Of a stretch of 64,000 nt of DNA, positions 17,538 to 26,064 are shown one piece after another. The position numbers and the translations under genes are program-made. Source of the stretch: Arcanobacterium buesumense (lineage in GTDB: Bacteria > Actinomycetota > Actinomycetes > Actinomycetales > Actinomycetaceae); contig NZ_CP050804.1 in assembly GCF_012563545.1 (NCBI RefSeq), positions 620,001 through 684,000 of the forward strand, read 5' to 3'. Position 1 is the stretch's first letter, and each line of letters opens with the position of its first letter. Below the pieces are notes generated by a model, which saw only the letters and a program-made list of their open reading frames with translations, was not told the DNA's origin and ran no database searches.

Positions 17538-17897
17538 CAGAAAACTCAGGCCCTTGGTATATGGGGTGAAGAAACTGCTGCACGCTATCTGCAATCTTTT
17601 GGGTGGACAATTCTTGATCGTAACTGGCGATGTTCGCGCGGAGAATTAGATATTGTGGCATTCGATCCGTATCGTGATGCACTCGTTGCAGTTGAGGTTA
17701 AAACTCGGCGTTCGCTTCGTCAAGGCTTGCCACAGGAAGCCGTCACGCCAGCTAAACTTGAGCGAATCCGGCTAGCATTTAGGCAATGGCGCAGTGCACA
17801 GCATCGGCGTGCCACCCATATTGCCATTGATGTCCTTGCGTTGACGGTTGAAACATATGACAACTTTCGAATTAACCATATTCGAGATGCGCTATGA
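17526..17897 (+). CDS. YraN family (UPF0102) endonuclease-like protein
   Basis: 123 aa, with the family N-terminus LGIWGEETAARYLQSFGWTIL and the nuclease-like core RGELDIVAFD and VAVEVKTRRS (acidic E-x-D plus EVK, as in restriction-endonuclease folds). Its function is not established; it is almost always next to comM and dprA. No alternative in-frame start exists between the upstream stop at 17493 and this ATG. The start codon is embedded in a 12-bp inverted repeat. The stop overlaps the comM ATG by four bases. Confidence 0.9.
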   Translation: MKTKQKTQALGIWGEETAARYLQSFGWTILDRNWRCSRGELDIVAFDPYRDALVAVEVKTRRSLRQGLPQEAVTPAKLERIRLAFRQWRSAQHRRATHIAIDVLALTVETYDNFRINHIRDAL

Positions 17898-19408
17898 GTA
17901 CTGGTATTGTCGGACGCGCAACTGCAACGACTCTCATCGGGGTTCATGCGCATGTGGTGTTAATTGAAACAGTTATTTTGCCAGGACTGCCGCATTATTC
18001 GATTATCGGTTTGCCTGATACGGCAGTAAGCGAAGCGAGAGAACGTCTTCGGGCAAGTTTTTCTTATGTAGGACTACCGTGGCCTCGGGAACGAGTAACT
18101 ATTAATCTTTCTCCGAGTGCTTTACCTAAAACTGGAACTGGACTAGATGTTGGCTTGGCGATTGCGATTTTAGCTGCCCAAGGATACAAACCATTAGAAG
18201 ATAAGGTTCTTGCGTTAGGAGAACTTGGCCTAGATGGTACTATCCGTCCTATCCGTGGTGTTTTACCTAGTGTGGTAGCTGCTCAAGAGCAAGGTTTTAC
18301 AACTGTTATTGTACCCGAGAGCAATGCGGGCGAAGCCCAGCTAGTAAAGGGGATAAAAGTTATTCCAGTAGCCCATCTTGCGCAGATAGCTCAATGGATG
18401 GGTGGCGGGGTTGAGCCAACTTGCTCGTGCTCTCACCAGAGCTCACAACAATCGGTAACAACTGGGAAAAAGATTGGTGATATGGCAGATATTTATGGCC
18501 AACCAGATGCGCTATTTGGTGCGGAAGTTGCCGCTGGCGGGGGACACCACATACTGATGATTGGTTCGCCAGGCGTTGGCAAGTCGATGATTGCACAACG
18601 TATGCCTGATATTCTGCCAAATCTTACTGATCAGCAAGCTATTGAGGTGGCTATTATCCGGTCTATCCAAGGGATTAGCTCAACTCACCTCGATTATCGG
18701 CCTCCTATTGCTGCTCCACATCATAGCGCTTCTATAGCTTCTCTTATTGGTGGCGGTAGTACGATAGCTCGTCCAGGGGCTATCACATCTGCACACCATG
18801 GATTGCTGTATTGTGACGAGTTTAGCGAGTTTTCTCCGCGGGCCATTCAAGCATTGCGTGAACCGTTGGAAACTGGACAGATAGATATAGCGCGCTGTGC
18901 AGCAGTCGTGCATTTTCCGGCTCGGTTTCAGCTTGTGGCTGCCACGAATCCCTGTCCGTGCGGAAAACGTCTCGATGGGGCAGGAGCCTGCTCGTGTACT
19001 TCCCGTGACCTACGCACATACCAGACTCGGTTAGGTGGCCCGGTACGTGACCGAATCGATGTCGTCATCCATCTTAATCGGCCAACGCGCGCTGATATCC
19101 AACACGGCCCTACCGCGACAACTGAGCAAATGAGGGAACGCGTACAGCAGGCTCGGCAACGCCAATATACGCGCCAACAAACACTCAACAGCCAATTATC
19201 TGGTACATGGCTTCGTGCTCACACCCCGCTCAGTTCTACGATGTCCAAACTTTTTGATACCCGCTTACGATCTGGGCAACTATCGATGCGAGGAATGGAT
19301 CGAATCATGCGTTTAGCATGGACGGTTTGTGATCTTGCTGGCCACCAACATCCCACCGACGACGATCTAGCTCTCGCCTTTTCCTTACGTACCGCATTGG
19401 AGGAATGA
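17894..19408 (+). CDS. comM: ComM/YifB AAA+ helicase of the Mg-chelatase-like family
   Basis: 504-aa hexameric helicase that promotes branch migration during natural transformation. The N-terminal Lon-like fold holds HYSIIGLPDTAVSEARERLRA and ERVTINLSPSALPKTGTGLD (in parts). Walker A GSPGVGKS is at residues 224-231. Walker B is LYCDEFSEFSPRAIQALREPLE (core CDEFSEF). The C-terminal zinc-type cluster NPCPCGKR followed by CSCT is present. It is translationally coupled to yraN by ATGA and to dprA by ATGATG. The order yraN-comM-dprA-xerC suggests a DNA-uptake and recombination operon. Confidence 0.94.
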   Translation: MSTGIVGRATATTLIGVHAHVVLIETVILPGLPHYSIIGLPDTAVSEARERLRASFSYVGLPWPRERVTINLSPSALPKTGTGLDVGLAIAILAAQGYKPLEDKVLALGELGLDGTIRPIRGVLPSVVAAQEQGFTTVIVPESNAGEAQLVKGIKVIPVAHLAQIAQWMGGGVEPTCSCSHQSSQQSVTTGKKIGDMADIYGQPDALFGAEVAAGGGHHILMIGSPGVGKSMIAQRMPDILPNLTDQQAIEVAIIRSIQGISSTHLDYRPPIAAPHHSASIASLIGGGSTIARPGAITSAHHGLLYCDEFSEFSPRAIQALREPLETGQIDIARCAAVVHFPARFQLVAATNPCPCGKRLDGAGACSCTSRDLRTYQTRLGGPVRDRIDVVIHLNRPTRADIQHGPTATTEQMRERVQQARQRQYTRQQTLNSQLSGTWLRAHTPLSSTMSKLFDTRLRSGQLSMRGMDRIMRLAWTVCDLAGHQHPTDDDLALAFSLRTALEE

Positions 19409-20562
19409 TGATTAGTGCTGAACATCGGGCTGCTCAAGTATGGACCTATCTATGTGAGGGTAACAATCCATTAGCACATGCACTCATTGCAGTAGCAGGT
19501 TATGAACAGGCCTTAGCATGGGTTCGTGAATATGCAACTGGCAGTTCAACGAGTCAGGATTTTAGTAAGGCAATAGAACGAAGTTGCGCTCGCGGAGGCT
19601 ATGTTAAGCGTACAATGCAAGCTTGGCAATTGCGCCTATCTACCTATCAAGAGATAAGTGATACAGCGATGAAGCGTATGGGTGTATCATTTCTCATTCC
19701 AGGTGATGAACACTGGCCGGTAGCACTTGATGATCTCGCGGAGCCAGTGCTCGGCCTATGGGTGCGTGGCCATGTCGAAGTATTGAATCGTCCAGCGATA
19801 GCCTTGGTTGGTTCGCGGGCTGCTAGTTCTTATGGTCAACGCTTAGCATGGAATTTAGCGAGCGATATTTCTGATACTCACGTGGTGGTTTCCGGTGGTG
19901 CTTTTGGAATAGACTCGCAAGTTCATCGCGGAGCACTAGATAATTCCCAACCAACGATTATTGTTTCTGCTGGGGGTGTAGATCGTCCGTATCCAACAGC
20001 TCATACTGACCTTTTCAACGCAACGATTGCGAGCGGGGCAGTACTCTCTGAATCAGTAATTGGCGCAGCTCCACAACGTCATCGTTTCTTGTCTCGCAAT
20101 CGCATTATTGCTGGTTTGGGTAGTGCGACAGTAGTTGTTGAGGCTCCGGTGCGTTCTGGCGCATTGTCTACGGCACGGCATGCCATTGGTAATAATCGTC
20201 CAGTAGGAGCATGCCCTGGAAGTCTTGATTCACCTAATGCTCAAGGGTGCCACCTGCTTATTCGTAACGGTGCTACGCTGATTCGGCACAGCGAAGATAT
20301 CCGGGAATTAGTCTCGTGGCAACAATTGACTCTTGGAAGAGACGAAGATATTTTTGTGATCCCAGATGATGGCTATGATCCACTGCGTGAACGGGTGTGG
20401 GAGGCGATCCCTATCACACGTAGCGTACATACCACTGCAATCGCGCATGTTGCTGGGATGAGCGAACGTGATGTTCTAGCGAAGTTATCGCTTTTAGAAT
20501 TATCTGGGCGAATAGCGCGTGAGGGCAACCGGTGGAAGCGAGTTCCCTCCCGTGAAAAATAA
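19405..20562 (+). CDS. dprA: DNA-processing protein DprA
   Basis: 385-aa Rossmann-fold protein that loads RecA on incoming single-stranded DNA. Core motifs are ALVGSRAASSYGQRLAWNLA near residue 135, VVSGGAFGIDSQVHRGAL, AGGVDRPYPTAH, RHRFLSRNRIIAGLG, and VEAPVRSGALSTARHA. A C-terminal winged-helix segment follows (VHTTAIAHVAGMSERDVLAKL in part, then SGRIAREGNRWKRVP). The start overlaps the comM stop; two adjacent ATGs (19405, 19408) are possible. Length and domain order are those of a complete DprA. Confidence 0.94.
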   Translation: MMISAEHRAAQVWTYLCEGNNPLAHALIAVAGYEQALAWVREYATGSSTSQDFSKAIERSCARGGYVKRTMQAWQLRLSTYQEISDTAMKRMGVSFLIPGDEHWPVALDDLAEPVLGLWVRGHVEVLNRPAIALVGSRAASSYGQRLAWNLASDISDTHVVVSGGAFGIDSQVHRGALDNSQPTIIVSAGGVDRPYPTAHTDLFNATIASGAVLSESVIGAAPQRHRFLSRNRIIAGLGSATVVVEAPVRSGALSTARHAIGNNRPVGACPGSLDSPNAQGCHLLIRNGATLIRHSEDIRELVSWQQLTLGRDEDIFVIPDDGYDPLRERVWEAIPITRSVHTTAIAHVAGMSERDVLAKLSLLELSGRIAREGNRWKRVPSREK

Positions 20563-20595
20563 GGCAGGGTCATATTGGCACGGTAAGATAACAAT

Positions 20596-21516
20596 ATGAC
20601 TGAAGAGCTGGCACAACCCTTGGAAGAGATTCTTACGCAGTATCTCGATGAACTTGACATGCGCAGGGGACTATCAACACATACGTGCCGTGCTTACCTA
20701 GCTGAAGCTCGCTCATTATTCCTTTTTCTACAAGCCCAATCAGATGACGTCACCAGAGCACTTGGGCAACTTGACATTCGTGACTTGCGTGCATGGTTAG
20801 CTCATCGTGTTCAAGCTGGCCATGCTCGATCATCAATTGCGCGTCACTCTGCTGCTATCCGAACTTTTACTGCTTGGTTATATAAAAGGCGAATAATTGA
20901 ACATGATCCAGGAGTTCAGCTTAAAGCCCCTAGGGCATCAAATGAATTACCGCATGTTCTTTCTGTTGAACAAGCACGAAAACTACTTCACGTAGCGCAG
21001 GAGCGCACGTCAGACGGTGATCCGCTACGTATTCGTGATGCTGCTATATTCGAGCTTCTCTATGCAACGGCTATCCGTGTTAGTGAATTGACAGGGGCGA
21101 ATATTACGGACATATCGCCGTCGAACACTATTAGGGTGCTCGGTAAAGGAAACAAAGAAAGAATCGTGCCCTTTGGCCGGCCCGCACGCCGTGCTCTTAT
21201 GGCGTGGCTTGATGTTCGTGCAACTGTTGTCAAGCCTGGTGAACAGGCATTATTTGTTGGAGCACTCGGTAAACGTATTGATCCGCGTGTTGTGCGTAGC
21301 TCGTTGTCAAAGCTCACTGCAATAGCCCAACTGCCAGATATTACACCACACGATTTGCGTCATTCGGCAGCAACACATCTTCTTGATGGCGGTTCTGATT
21401 TGCGTACAGTCCAAGAGATACTAGGGCACGCATCAATCGGTACTACACAGCGTTATACTCATGTCAGCGCTGAACGGCTCCGAGCTGCTTTTGGGCAAGC
21501 ACATCCACGTGCGTGA
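20596..21516 (+). CDS. xerC: Tyrosine recombinase XerC
   Basis: 306-aa site-specific recombinase that resolves chromosome dimers with XerD. The SAM-like N domain (residues 1-100) is followed by the catalytic domain. The full catalytic set is visible: Arg161 (AIRVSEL), Lys184 (GKGNKERIV), His252 and Arg255 ([12 protein letters not shown]), His278 (LGHASI) and Tyr287 (TTQRYTHV). The position after dprA and before rpsB is the housekeeping xerC place in actinobacteria, so I do not call a mobile-element integrase. TAAGAT at 20584-20589 lies six bases before the ATG, with no ribosome site close by, so a leaderless mRNA is possible. Confidence 0.93.
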   Translation: MTEELAQPLEEILTQYLDELDMRRGLSTHTCRAYLAEARSLFLFLQAQSDDVTRALGQLDIRDLRAWLAHRVQAGHARSSIARHSAAIRTFTAWLYKRRIIEHDPGVQLKAPRASNELPHVLSVEQARKLLHVAQERTSDGDPLRIRDAAIFELLYATAIRVSELTGANITDISPSNTIRVLGKGNKERIVPFGRPARRALMAWLDVRATVVKPGEQALFVGALGKRIDPRVVRSSLSKLTAIAQLPDITPHDLRHSAATHLLDGGSDLRTVQEILGHASIGTTQRYTHVSAERLRAAFGQAHPRA

Positions 21517-21543
21517 TACCGTTCCACAAATAGGCTAAGGTTA

Positions 21544-22089
21544 TCAATCCAGCAAGACGATTGGCCCTTCTAACAAAGATAACGGATTGATATAGCGGTC
21601 TTTGCCTCGTTTTGCACCCCAATGCAGGCATGATCGGGGTGCGCAGTGCGTGCCATCAACTGTTCCGATCACGTCATGGCGGCGGACGTGCTGGCCTTTG
21701 ATAACCATCGGAATTACGGGTTCAAAGGTCGTACGAATGCCGTCCTGGTGTTCTAGGGAGATTACTTGACGATCGTTGAGTGGGCCCGCATAACGAATAA
21801 TGCCATCTGCTGGTGCATAAACTGGCGCACCAGCCTCCAGGTCAAGATCAACTCCACGATGTCCAGGATTCCAATTAAACTGACCTATCGAAAACTCGCG
21901 CAAGATTTTTACCGGATGCCCAGAAGGCCAATCGAAAGCTTGCTTGGGATGCGGTTTTGTTGGCTGTTCATCATTGACATTCTCCTGCGAAGTAGCAGGT
22001 GTAGAATTGAGTGGAGTAAGTCCCGCAGAAGTGTTCACAATACCAATAACTGCAACAAGTAATAGTGTAGTGTTAAGTAATTTCGACAT
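21544..22089 (-). CDS. Secreted M23 (LytM-type) peptidoglycan peptidase-like protein
   Basis: About 181 aa from MSKLLNTTLLL; an ATG three codons upstream is also open. The N-terminus has a hydrophobic signal peptide (LLNTTLLLVAVIGIVNTSAG). A Pro/Thr/Asn linker leads to the M23 domain with the zinc motif GHRGVDLDL and the final CLHWGAKRG (the family HxH is H-W-G here, so the second catalytic His is not in its usual spacing). It may cut peptide cross-links or only bind the wall. Two Cys flank the active site (THCAPRSCLHWG). It is convergent with xerC and divergent from rpsB, a usual actinobacterial arrangement. Confidence 0.85.
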   Translation of the reverse strand: MSKLLNTTLLLVAVIGIVNTSAGLTPLNSTPATSQENVNDEQPTKPHPKQAFDWPSGHPVKILREFSIGQFNWNPGHRGVDLDLEAGAPVYAPADGIIRYAGPLNDRQVISLEHQDGIRTTFEPVIPMVIKGQHVRRHDVIGTVDGTHCAPRSCLHWGAKRGKDRYINPLSLLEGPIVLLD

Positions 22090-22426
22090 AGCCACCATTA
22101 TTGTAATTATTCAAAACCATTATCCGGGGAGTATTTTTTCTGTGGAAAAGCGGAAATTTGCCGAATTATGTGGACAAGTCACTTGCTGAAAATGTCAGCA
22201 ATGCCACGTCATAACTCCACTTACTTACTCGCGTTAAAGGTGGGGTTTCGGGTACACTAAAAAGGCTATACGAGTAGCAAATTCGCGCGCACGAACGCCG
22301 AAAGGTCACTATCGCATCGGTGCTTATGTTGTGATAGATGGTGCGCCAGGATTCATTAACAATCCCGTTAGTGAATACTAACCGTAACTATCGCGCAGGA
22401 ATCCCTGTGCCTGAGAAAGGACGACC
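22090..22426 (+). promoter_or_regulatory. Intergenic region and structured 5' leader of rpsB
   Basis: 337 bases without a supported gene. TACACT at 22253-22258 is a plausible -10 box for rpsB, though no good -35 sits at the right distance. Downstream, ttcattaac (22352-22360) pairs with gttagtgaa (22367-22375), and gcgcagg (22393-22399) with cctgtgc (22404-22410), each with one wobble. The second hairpin ends three bases before the GAGAAAGGA ribosome site. The leader of about 165 bases is compatible with ribosomal-protein autoregulation. This is inference. Confidence 0.45.
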
Positions 22427-23287
22427 ATGGCAGTCGTTTCTATGCGCCAGCTGCTTGAAGCTGGTGTCCACTTCGGTCATCAGACCCGCCGTTGGAACCC
22501 AAAGATGAAGCGTTTTATCCTTACGGAACGCAACGGTATTTACATTATTGATCTTCGCAAGACTGTTGAAGATATTAACTCCACATACGAATTCGTTAAG
22601 GAAACCGTTGCCCACGGTGGCAATATTCTTTTCGTTGGTACCAAGCGTCAAGCTCAGCAGCCAATTCGTGAACAGGCTGAGCGTGTTGGTATGCCATACG
22701 TTAACGAGCGTTGGTTGGGCGGTATGCTCACCAATTTCGCAACTGTTTCCTCTCGTATCCAGCGTTTGAAGGAACTCGAACTCATCGACTTTGATGATGT
22801 TGCAGGTTCGAAGTTCACTAAGAAGGAACTGCTGATGATGCGCCGCGAGAAGGAAAAGCTGGAGCGTACCCTCGGCGGTATTCGTGATATGCCAAAGGTG
22901 CCATCGGCAATCTGGATTGTCGACACCAACAAAGAACACTTGGCTGTTGCCGAAGCACAAAAGCTCAACATTCCAGTTGTTGCAGTTCTTGATACCAACT
23001 GTGATCCAGATGATGTCGATTACGGTATTCCAGGAAACGATGATGCAATTCGCTCCATCGAAATCCTCACCCGCGTCGTTGCTGATGCTGTTGCTGATGG
23101 TCTTCTTGCCCGCGGTCGCGGTAAGAATGCTGAAGAAGATCCAATGCCGGAGTGGGAGCGCGAAATGCTCGCTTCGGAAAAGGCTGAATCAGACGCAGCA
23201 GCTACCGAAGCTGAGGCAACTGAAGCTCCAGCTGTCGAAGCTGAAGCTTCAACCGAAGAGTCCGCTACCGAAACAACCGAAGCCTGA
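22427..23287 (+). CDS. rpsB: 30S ribosomal protein S2
   Basis: 286 aa. Diagnostic motifs are [22 protein letters not shown] (in part), [36 protein letters not shown] (in order), [16 protein letters not shown] and [29 protein letters not shown] (in parts). A Glu/Ala/Thr-rich tail of about 45 residues ends the protein, as in many actinobacteria. The ribosome site GAGAAAGGA precedes the ATG. It is followed by tsf after 31 bases; the pair is a conserved operon. Confidence 0.97.
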   Translation: MAVVSMRQLLEAGVHFGHQTRRWNPKMKRFILTERNGIYIIDLRKTVEDINSTYEFVKETVAHGGNILFVGTKRQAQQPIREQAERVGMPYVNERWLGGMLTNFATVSSRIQRLKELELIDFDDVAGSKFTKKELLMMRREKEKLERTLGGIRDMPKVPSAIWIVDTNKEHLAVAEAQKLNIPVVAVLDTNCDPDDVDYGIPGNDDAIRSIEILTRVVADAVADGLLARGRGKNAEEDPMPEWEREMLASEKAESDAAATEAEATEAPAVEAEASTEESATETTEA

Positions 23288-23318
23288 TTTTTTAGGCTTA
23301 TAGGGAAGGTATATTTAC

Positions 23319-24182
23319 ATGGCAAATTACACTGTTGCTGATATCAAGGCTCTCCGCGAGAAGACTGGCGCCGGAATGCTCGATGTTAAGAAGGCACTAG
23401 CTGATGCTGAAGGCGATACCGCTAAGGCTGAAGAACTTCTACGCTTAAAGGGCCTGAAGGTTGCTGCAAAGCGCGAAGGCCGTACCGCTAGCGCTGGCTT
23501 GGTTCTTTCCAAGATCATCGATTCTGAAGCTGGTCAGACTGGCTACATCATCGAAGTTAACTCTGAGACTGACTTCGTAGCTAAGAATGAAAAGTTTATT
23601 GCATTCGCTGAGGAACTCTTGGAAGCTGCTATTGCTTCTCAGGCTACATCTGTTGACGCTCTTCTCGAAGCTTCACTTGCTGAGGGAACTGTCAAGGATC
23701 GTATTGACAACTTCACTGGTGTTATCGGTGAGAAGCTTGCTGTCGGTTCACTTGAAACTCTTTCTGGTGATCACATCGAGTCTTACATGCATCGCACCGC
23801 AACTGATCTGCCACCACAGGTAGCAGTTCTCGTCGCAACCGATGATGCTGGCACCAAGGTTGCTCATGACGTTGCTGTTCACATTGCTGCGATGAACCCA
23901 CAGTTCCTCAATGAGGAAGAAGTTCCAGCTGACGTTGTTGACAACGAGCGCCGTATTGCAACTGAAATTACCGTTGCTGAAGGTAAGCCAGAAGCAGCTA
24001 TTGCAAAGATTGTTGAAGGTCGTCTCAAGGGCTTCTTCAAGCAGATTACCCTTGTTGATCAGGCATTTGCTCGTGATCCAAAGATGTCTGTTGGACAGGT
24101 CATTGAAGCTGCTGGTGGCAAGGTTACCGGTTTCAAGCGTGTTCGCGTTGGCGAAGCTGCTGCTGCCGCTGATGCTGAGTGA
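23319..24182 (+). CDS. tsf: Elongation factor Ts
   Basis: Nucleotide-exchange factor for EF-Tu. The 287-aa protein begins with a UBA-like domain (TVADIKALREKTGAGMLDVKKAL), followed by the EF-Tu contact motif EVNSETDFVAKN and two dimer-type core repeats. The C-terminal helix ends in Ala-rich sequence. AGGGAAGG lies upstream of the ATG. A 22-bp perfect hairpin follows 30 bases after the stop. pyrH, which normally comes next, is displaced by about 5.6 kb of other genes. Confidence 0.97.
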   Translation: MANYTVADIKALREKTGAGMLDVKKALADAEGDTAKAEELLRLKGLKVAAKREGRTASAGLVLSKIIDSEAGQTGYIIEVNSETDFVAKNEKFIAFAEELLEAAIASQATSVDALLEASLAEGTVKDRIDNFTGVIGEKLAVGSLETLSGDHIESYMHRTATDLPPQVAVLVATDDAGTKVAHDVAVHIAAMNPQFLNEEEVPADVVDNERRIATEITVAEGKPEAAIAKIVEGRLKGFFKQITLVDQAFARDPKMSVGQVIEAAGGKVTGFKRVRVGEAAAAADAE

Positions 24183-24212
24183 ACATATAATACTCATGTA
24201 GCTGTTTAGCTA

Positions 24213-24259
24213 AAATACGTTAAGGGCGAGGTTCAATGAACCTCGCCCTTAACGTATTT
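24213..24259 (+). terminator. Long perfect hairpin terminator after tsf
   Basis: Arms 24213-24234 and 24238-24259 form an uninterrupted 22-bp stem with a three-base loop. The outer pairs are AAAT/ATTT, giving only a short T run at the end. It should end rpsB-tsf transcription before the fix operon. Confidence 0.85.
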
Positions 24260-24360
24260 GGGCGCTATATTTGGCACTTAACAGTGCGAATTTCTAAATT
24301 TTAGAGTGATAGCCAGTGGCTTTTAGCGACTAATCCCACCGCCCTATTAACGCATAAGAG

Positions 24361-24394
24361 GGGTAAAGAGGATAGAATTATGGTGGTTTTACCC
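24361..24394 (+). promoter_or_regulatory. Candidate promoter and inverted repeat upstream of the fix operon
   Basis: GGGTAAA (24361-24367) and its reverse complement TTTACCC (24388-24394) flank a TAGAAT -10-like box at 24373-24378. The repeat lies 21 bases before the fixA ATG at 24416. It could be an operator over the promoter or a leader hairpin. I see no convincing -35 element. Confidence 0.4.
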
Positions 24395-24415
24395 GCATAT
24401 ATAGGAGTAGTATTC

Positions 24416-25192
24416 ATGAGTGTAGTTGTGGCATACAAATACACCACAAACCCACAAGATGCTCGAGTAGCAGCTGACGGTACAGTGGACTGGTCACGTG
24501 CAAAACCTGCGATGAGTGACTATGATCCGGTAGCGGCACAGGTCGGCAAGGAGCTCGCTGTACAGCTCGGCACCGAATCTATCGGGATAAGCGTCGGGCC
24601 AGCTGTTATCGGTGGTTCTATGGCGCGCAAAAATGCGATGTCTAAAGGCTTTTCTCGAGGAATAATTTTAGCTGATGAGCAAGCCAATGATCTTAACCCC
24701 ACCCAGTATGCCCAACTTCTATCACAACTCGTTGCACGAATTGATGATGCCACAATCGTTATTACCGGGGATGCGTCAATAGATAACGGTGCCTCAATGA
24801 CATCTGCGATTCTTGGTGGTTATCTTGGCTGGCCAACATTCCAGCAGGTGGAAAAGATTGAGCCACAAGGCGATGGATATGTGCTTACCCAGCAGGTGAC
24901 CGGCGGTACTCGCACGGTAGAAGTTACTGGCCCAGTTGTTGTGGCAGTAACCTCCGATGCGGCACGTGTCCCAGCGCCGTCGATGAAAGAAATTCTGGCC
25001 GCTGGAAAGATGCCAGTTGAGGTTATTTCAATGGCAGACGTCGAATCAGCACCTGCAGGTGTGAGGATCACCGGTCATGCCAAGCCAGCTGAGCGCGAAC
25101 GCAAGCGCGTTATTTTTGCCGGCCCGGACGCTGTTAACGAACTCGTTCAAGCTCTTCGCACAGACGGCGTACTCGATGGAAAGGAAGCCTGA
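24416..25192 (+). CDS. fixA: Electron transfer flavoprotein beta subunit (FixA type)
   Basis: 258 aa from ATG at 24416, which has AGGAGT eight bases upstream; the frame is open 12 codons further without such a site. ETF-beta features are KYTTNPQDARV at the N-terminus, SDYDPVAAQVGKELA, and an ETF signature region around DDATIVITGDASIDNGASMTSAILGGYLGWP (in parts). ETF dimers carry FAD and pass electrons to a quinone oxidoreductase. It heads a four-gene fixABCX operon with one-base or four-base overlaps, which supports a complex of all four. Confidence 0.9.
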   Translation: MSVVVAYKYTTNPQDARVAADGTVDWSRAKPAMSDYDPVAAQVGKELAVQLGTESIGISVGPAVIGGSMARKNAMSKGFSRGIILADEQANDLNPTQYAQLLSQLVARIDDATIVITGDASIDNGASMTSAILGGYLGWPTFQQVEKIEPQGDGYVLTQQVTGGTRTVEVTGPVVVAVTSDAARVPAPSMKEILAAGKMPVEVISMADVESAPAGVRITGHAKPAERERKRVIFAGPDAVNELVQALRTDGVLDGKEA

Positions 25193-26064
25193 TGGCAACC
25201 ACATGGATTCTTACCTCCACTGGAGAAATTGCTGACCTGGTTGAACTTGGCCGGCAGCGCGCTGACGTCATCACCGCCGTCGTTGTCGGAGACGCAGAAG
25301 TTGCGGGCGTAGATTCAGCGATCACTATTGCTCTCGACGCCGATATCCCAGTTGAAGCCTTAGCACCAGTTGTTGCACAAACAGTTAGCGCAGGTGCCGA
25401 CGACGTTGTACTCGTTGCAGATACGCCAACAGATCGCGTCTTGGGTGGGGCAGTGGCTGCCAAGCTTGATGCGCCTATCCTTGTTGGGGTGCGTTCTTTA
25501 GGCGAGCACACCGCTCAGGTTTCTCGATTTGGTGCTATCACTTTGCAAACAGTGCACTTTGATGGTCCAGTTGTTGCCATCCATGCCGGCGGTTCAGCAG
25601 TCGACGGCGAAGCAGTAGCTCCACAAAGCGTTACCGGTCAGCCGCTGCCTGCGCGCGTCAGCGCCTACGACGTCAGTGAAACCCCAGATATTGATATTGC
25701 GCATGCTCAGCGTGTTATCTGCGCTGGTCGCGGTTTCGAAAACAAAGAAGATCTGCAACTCGCACAGAACCTCGCAGATGCGTTGGGTGCTGAGCTCGGC
25801 GTATCGCGCCCATTGGCAGAAGGCTACGGTTGGATGCCGCGCGAAAGCTACATCGGTGTATCGGGTCAGATCGTTGCGCCGGAACTTTATGTCGCTATCG
25901 GTATTTCCGGTCAGATTCACCACACTGCTGGCGTGACTGATTCGCAAACAATCGTGGCAATCAACAATGATGAGCTGGCAACGATCTTCGATTTCGCTGA
26001 CTACGGCATTGTTGGCGATCTTTATGCGGTCTTGCCTGAGCTTACTGCCGCTGTACAGAAATGA
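25192..26064 (+). CDS. fixB: Electron transfer flavoprotein alpha subunit (FixB type)
   Basis: 290 aa. The C-terminal FAD-binding domain is clear: SRPLAEGYGWMPRESYIGVSGQIVAPELYVAIGISGQIHH (in parts), then AINNDELATIFDFADYGIVGDL. The N-terminal domain resembles an ETF alpha/beta fold. Its ATG overlaps the fixA stop as TGATG and its stop overlaps fixC as ATGA. It should dimerise with FixA in the cytoplasm. Confidence 0.92.
   Translation: MATTWILTSTGEIADLVELGRQRADVITAVVVGDAEVAGVDSAITIALDADIPVEALAPVVAQTVSAGADDVVLVADTPTDRVLGGAVAAKLDAPILVGVRSLGEHTAQVSRFGAITLQTVHFDGPVVAIHAGGSAVDGEAVAPQSVTGQPLPARVSAYDVSETPDIDIAHAQRVICAGRGFENKEDLQLAQNLADALGAELGVSRPLAEGYGWMPRESYIGVSGQIVAPELYVAIGISGQIHHTAGVTDSQTIVAINNDELATIFDFADYGIVGDLYAVLPELTAAVQK

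Noticed and set aside
20596-21516. Tyrosine recombinase as sign of an integrated element
   Set aside because: Its place between dprA and rpsB is the standard chromosomal xerC position and no attachment repeats or phage genes are nearby.
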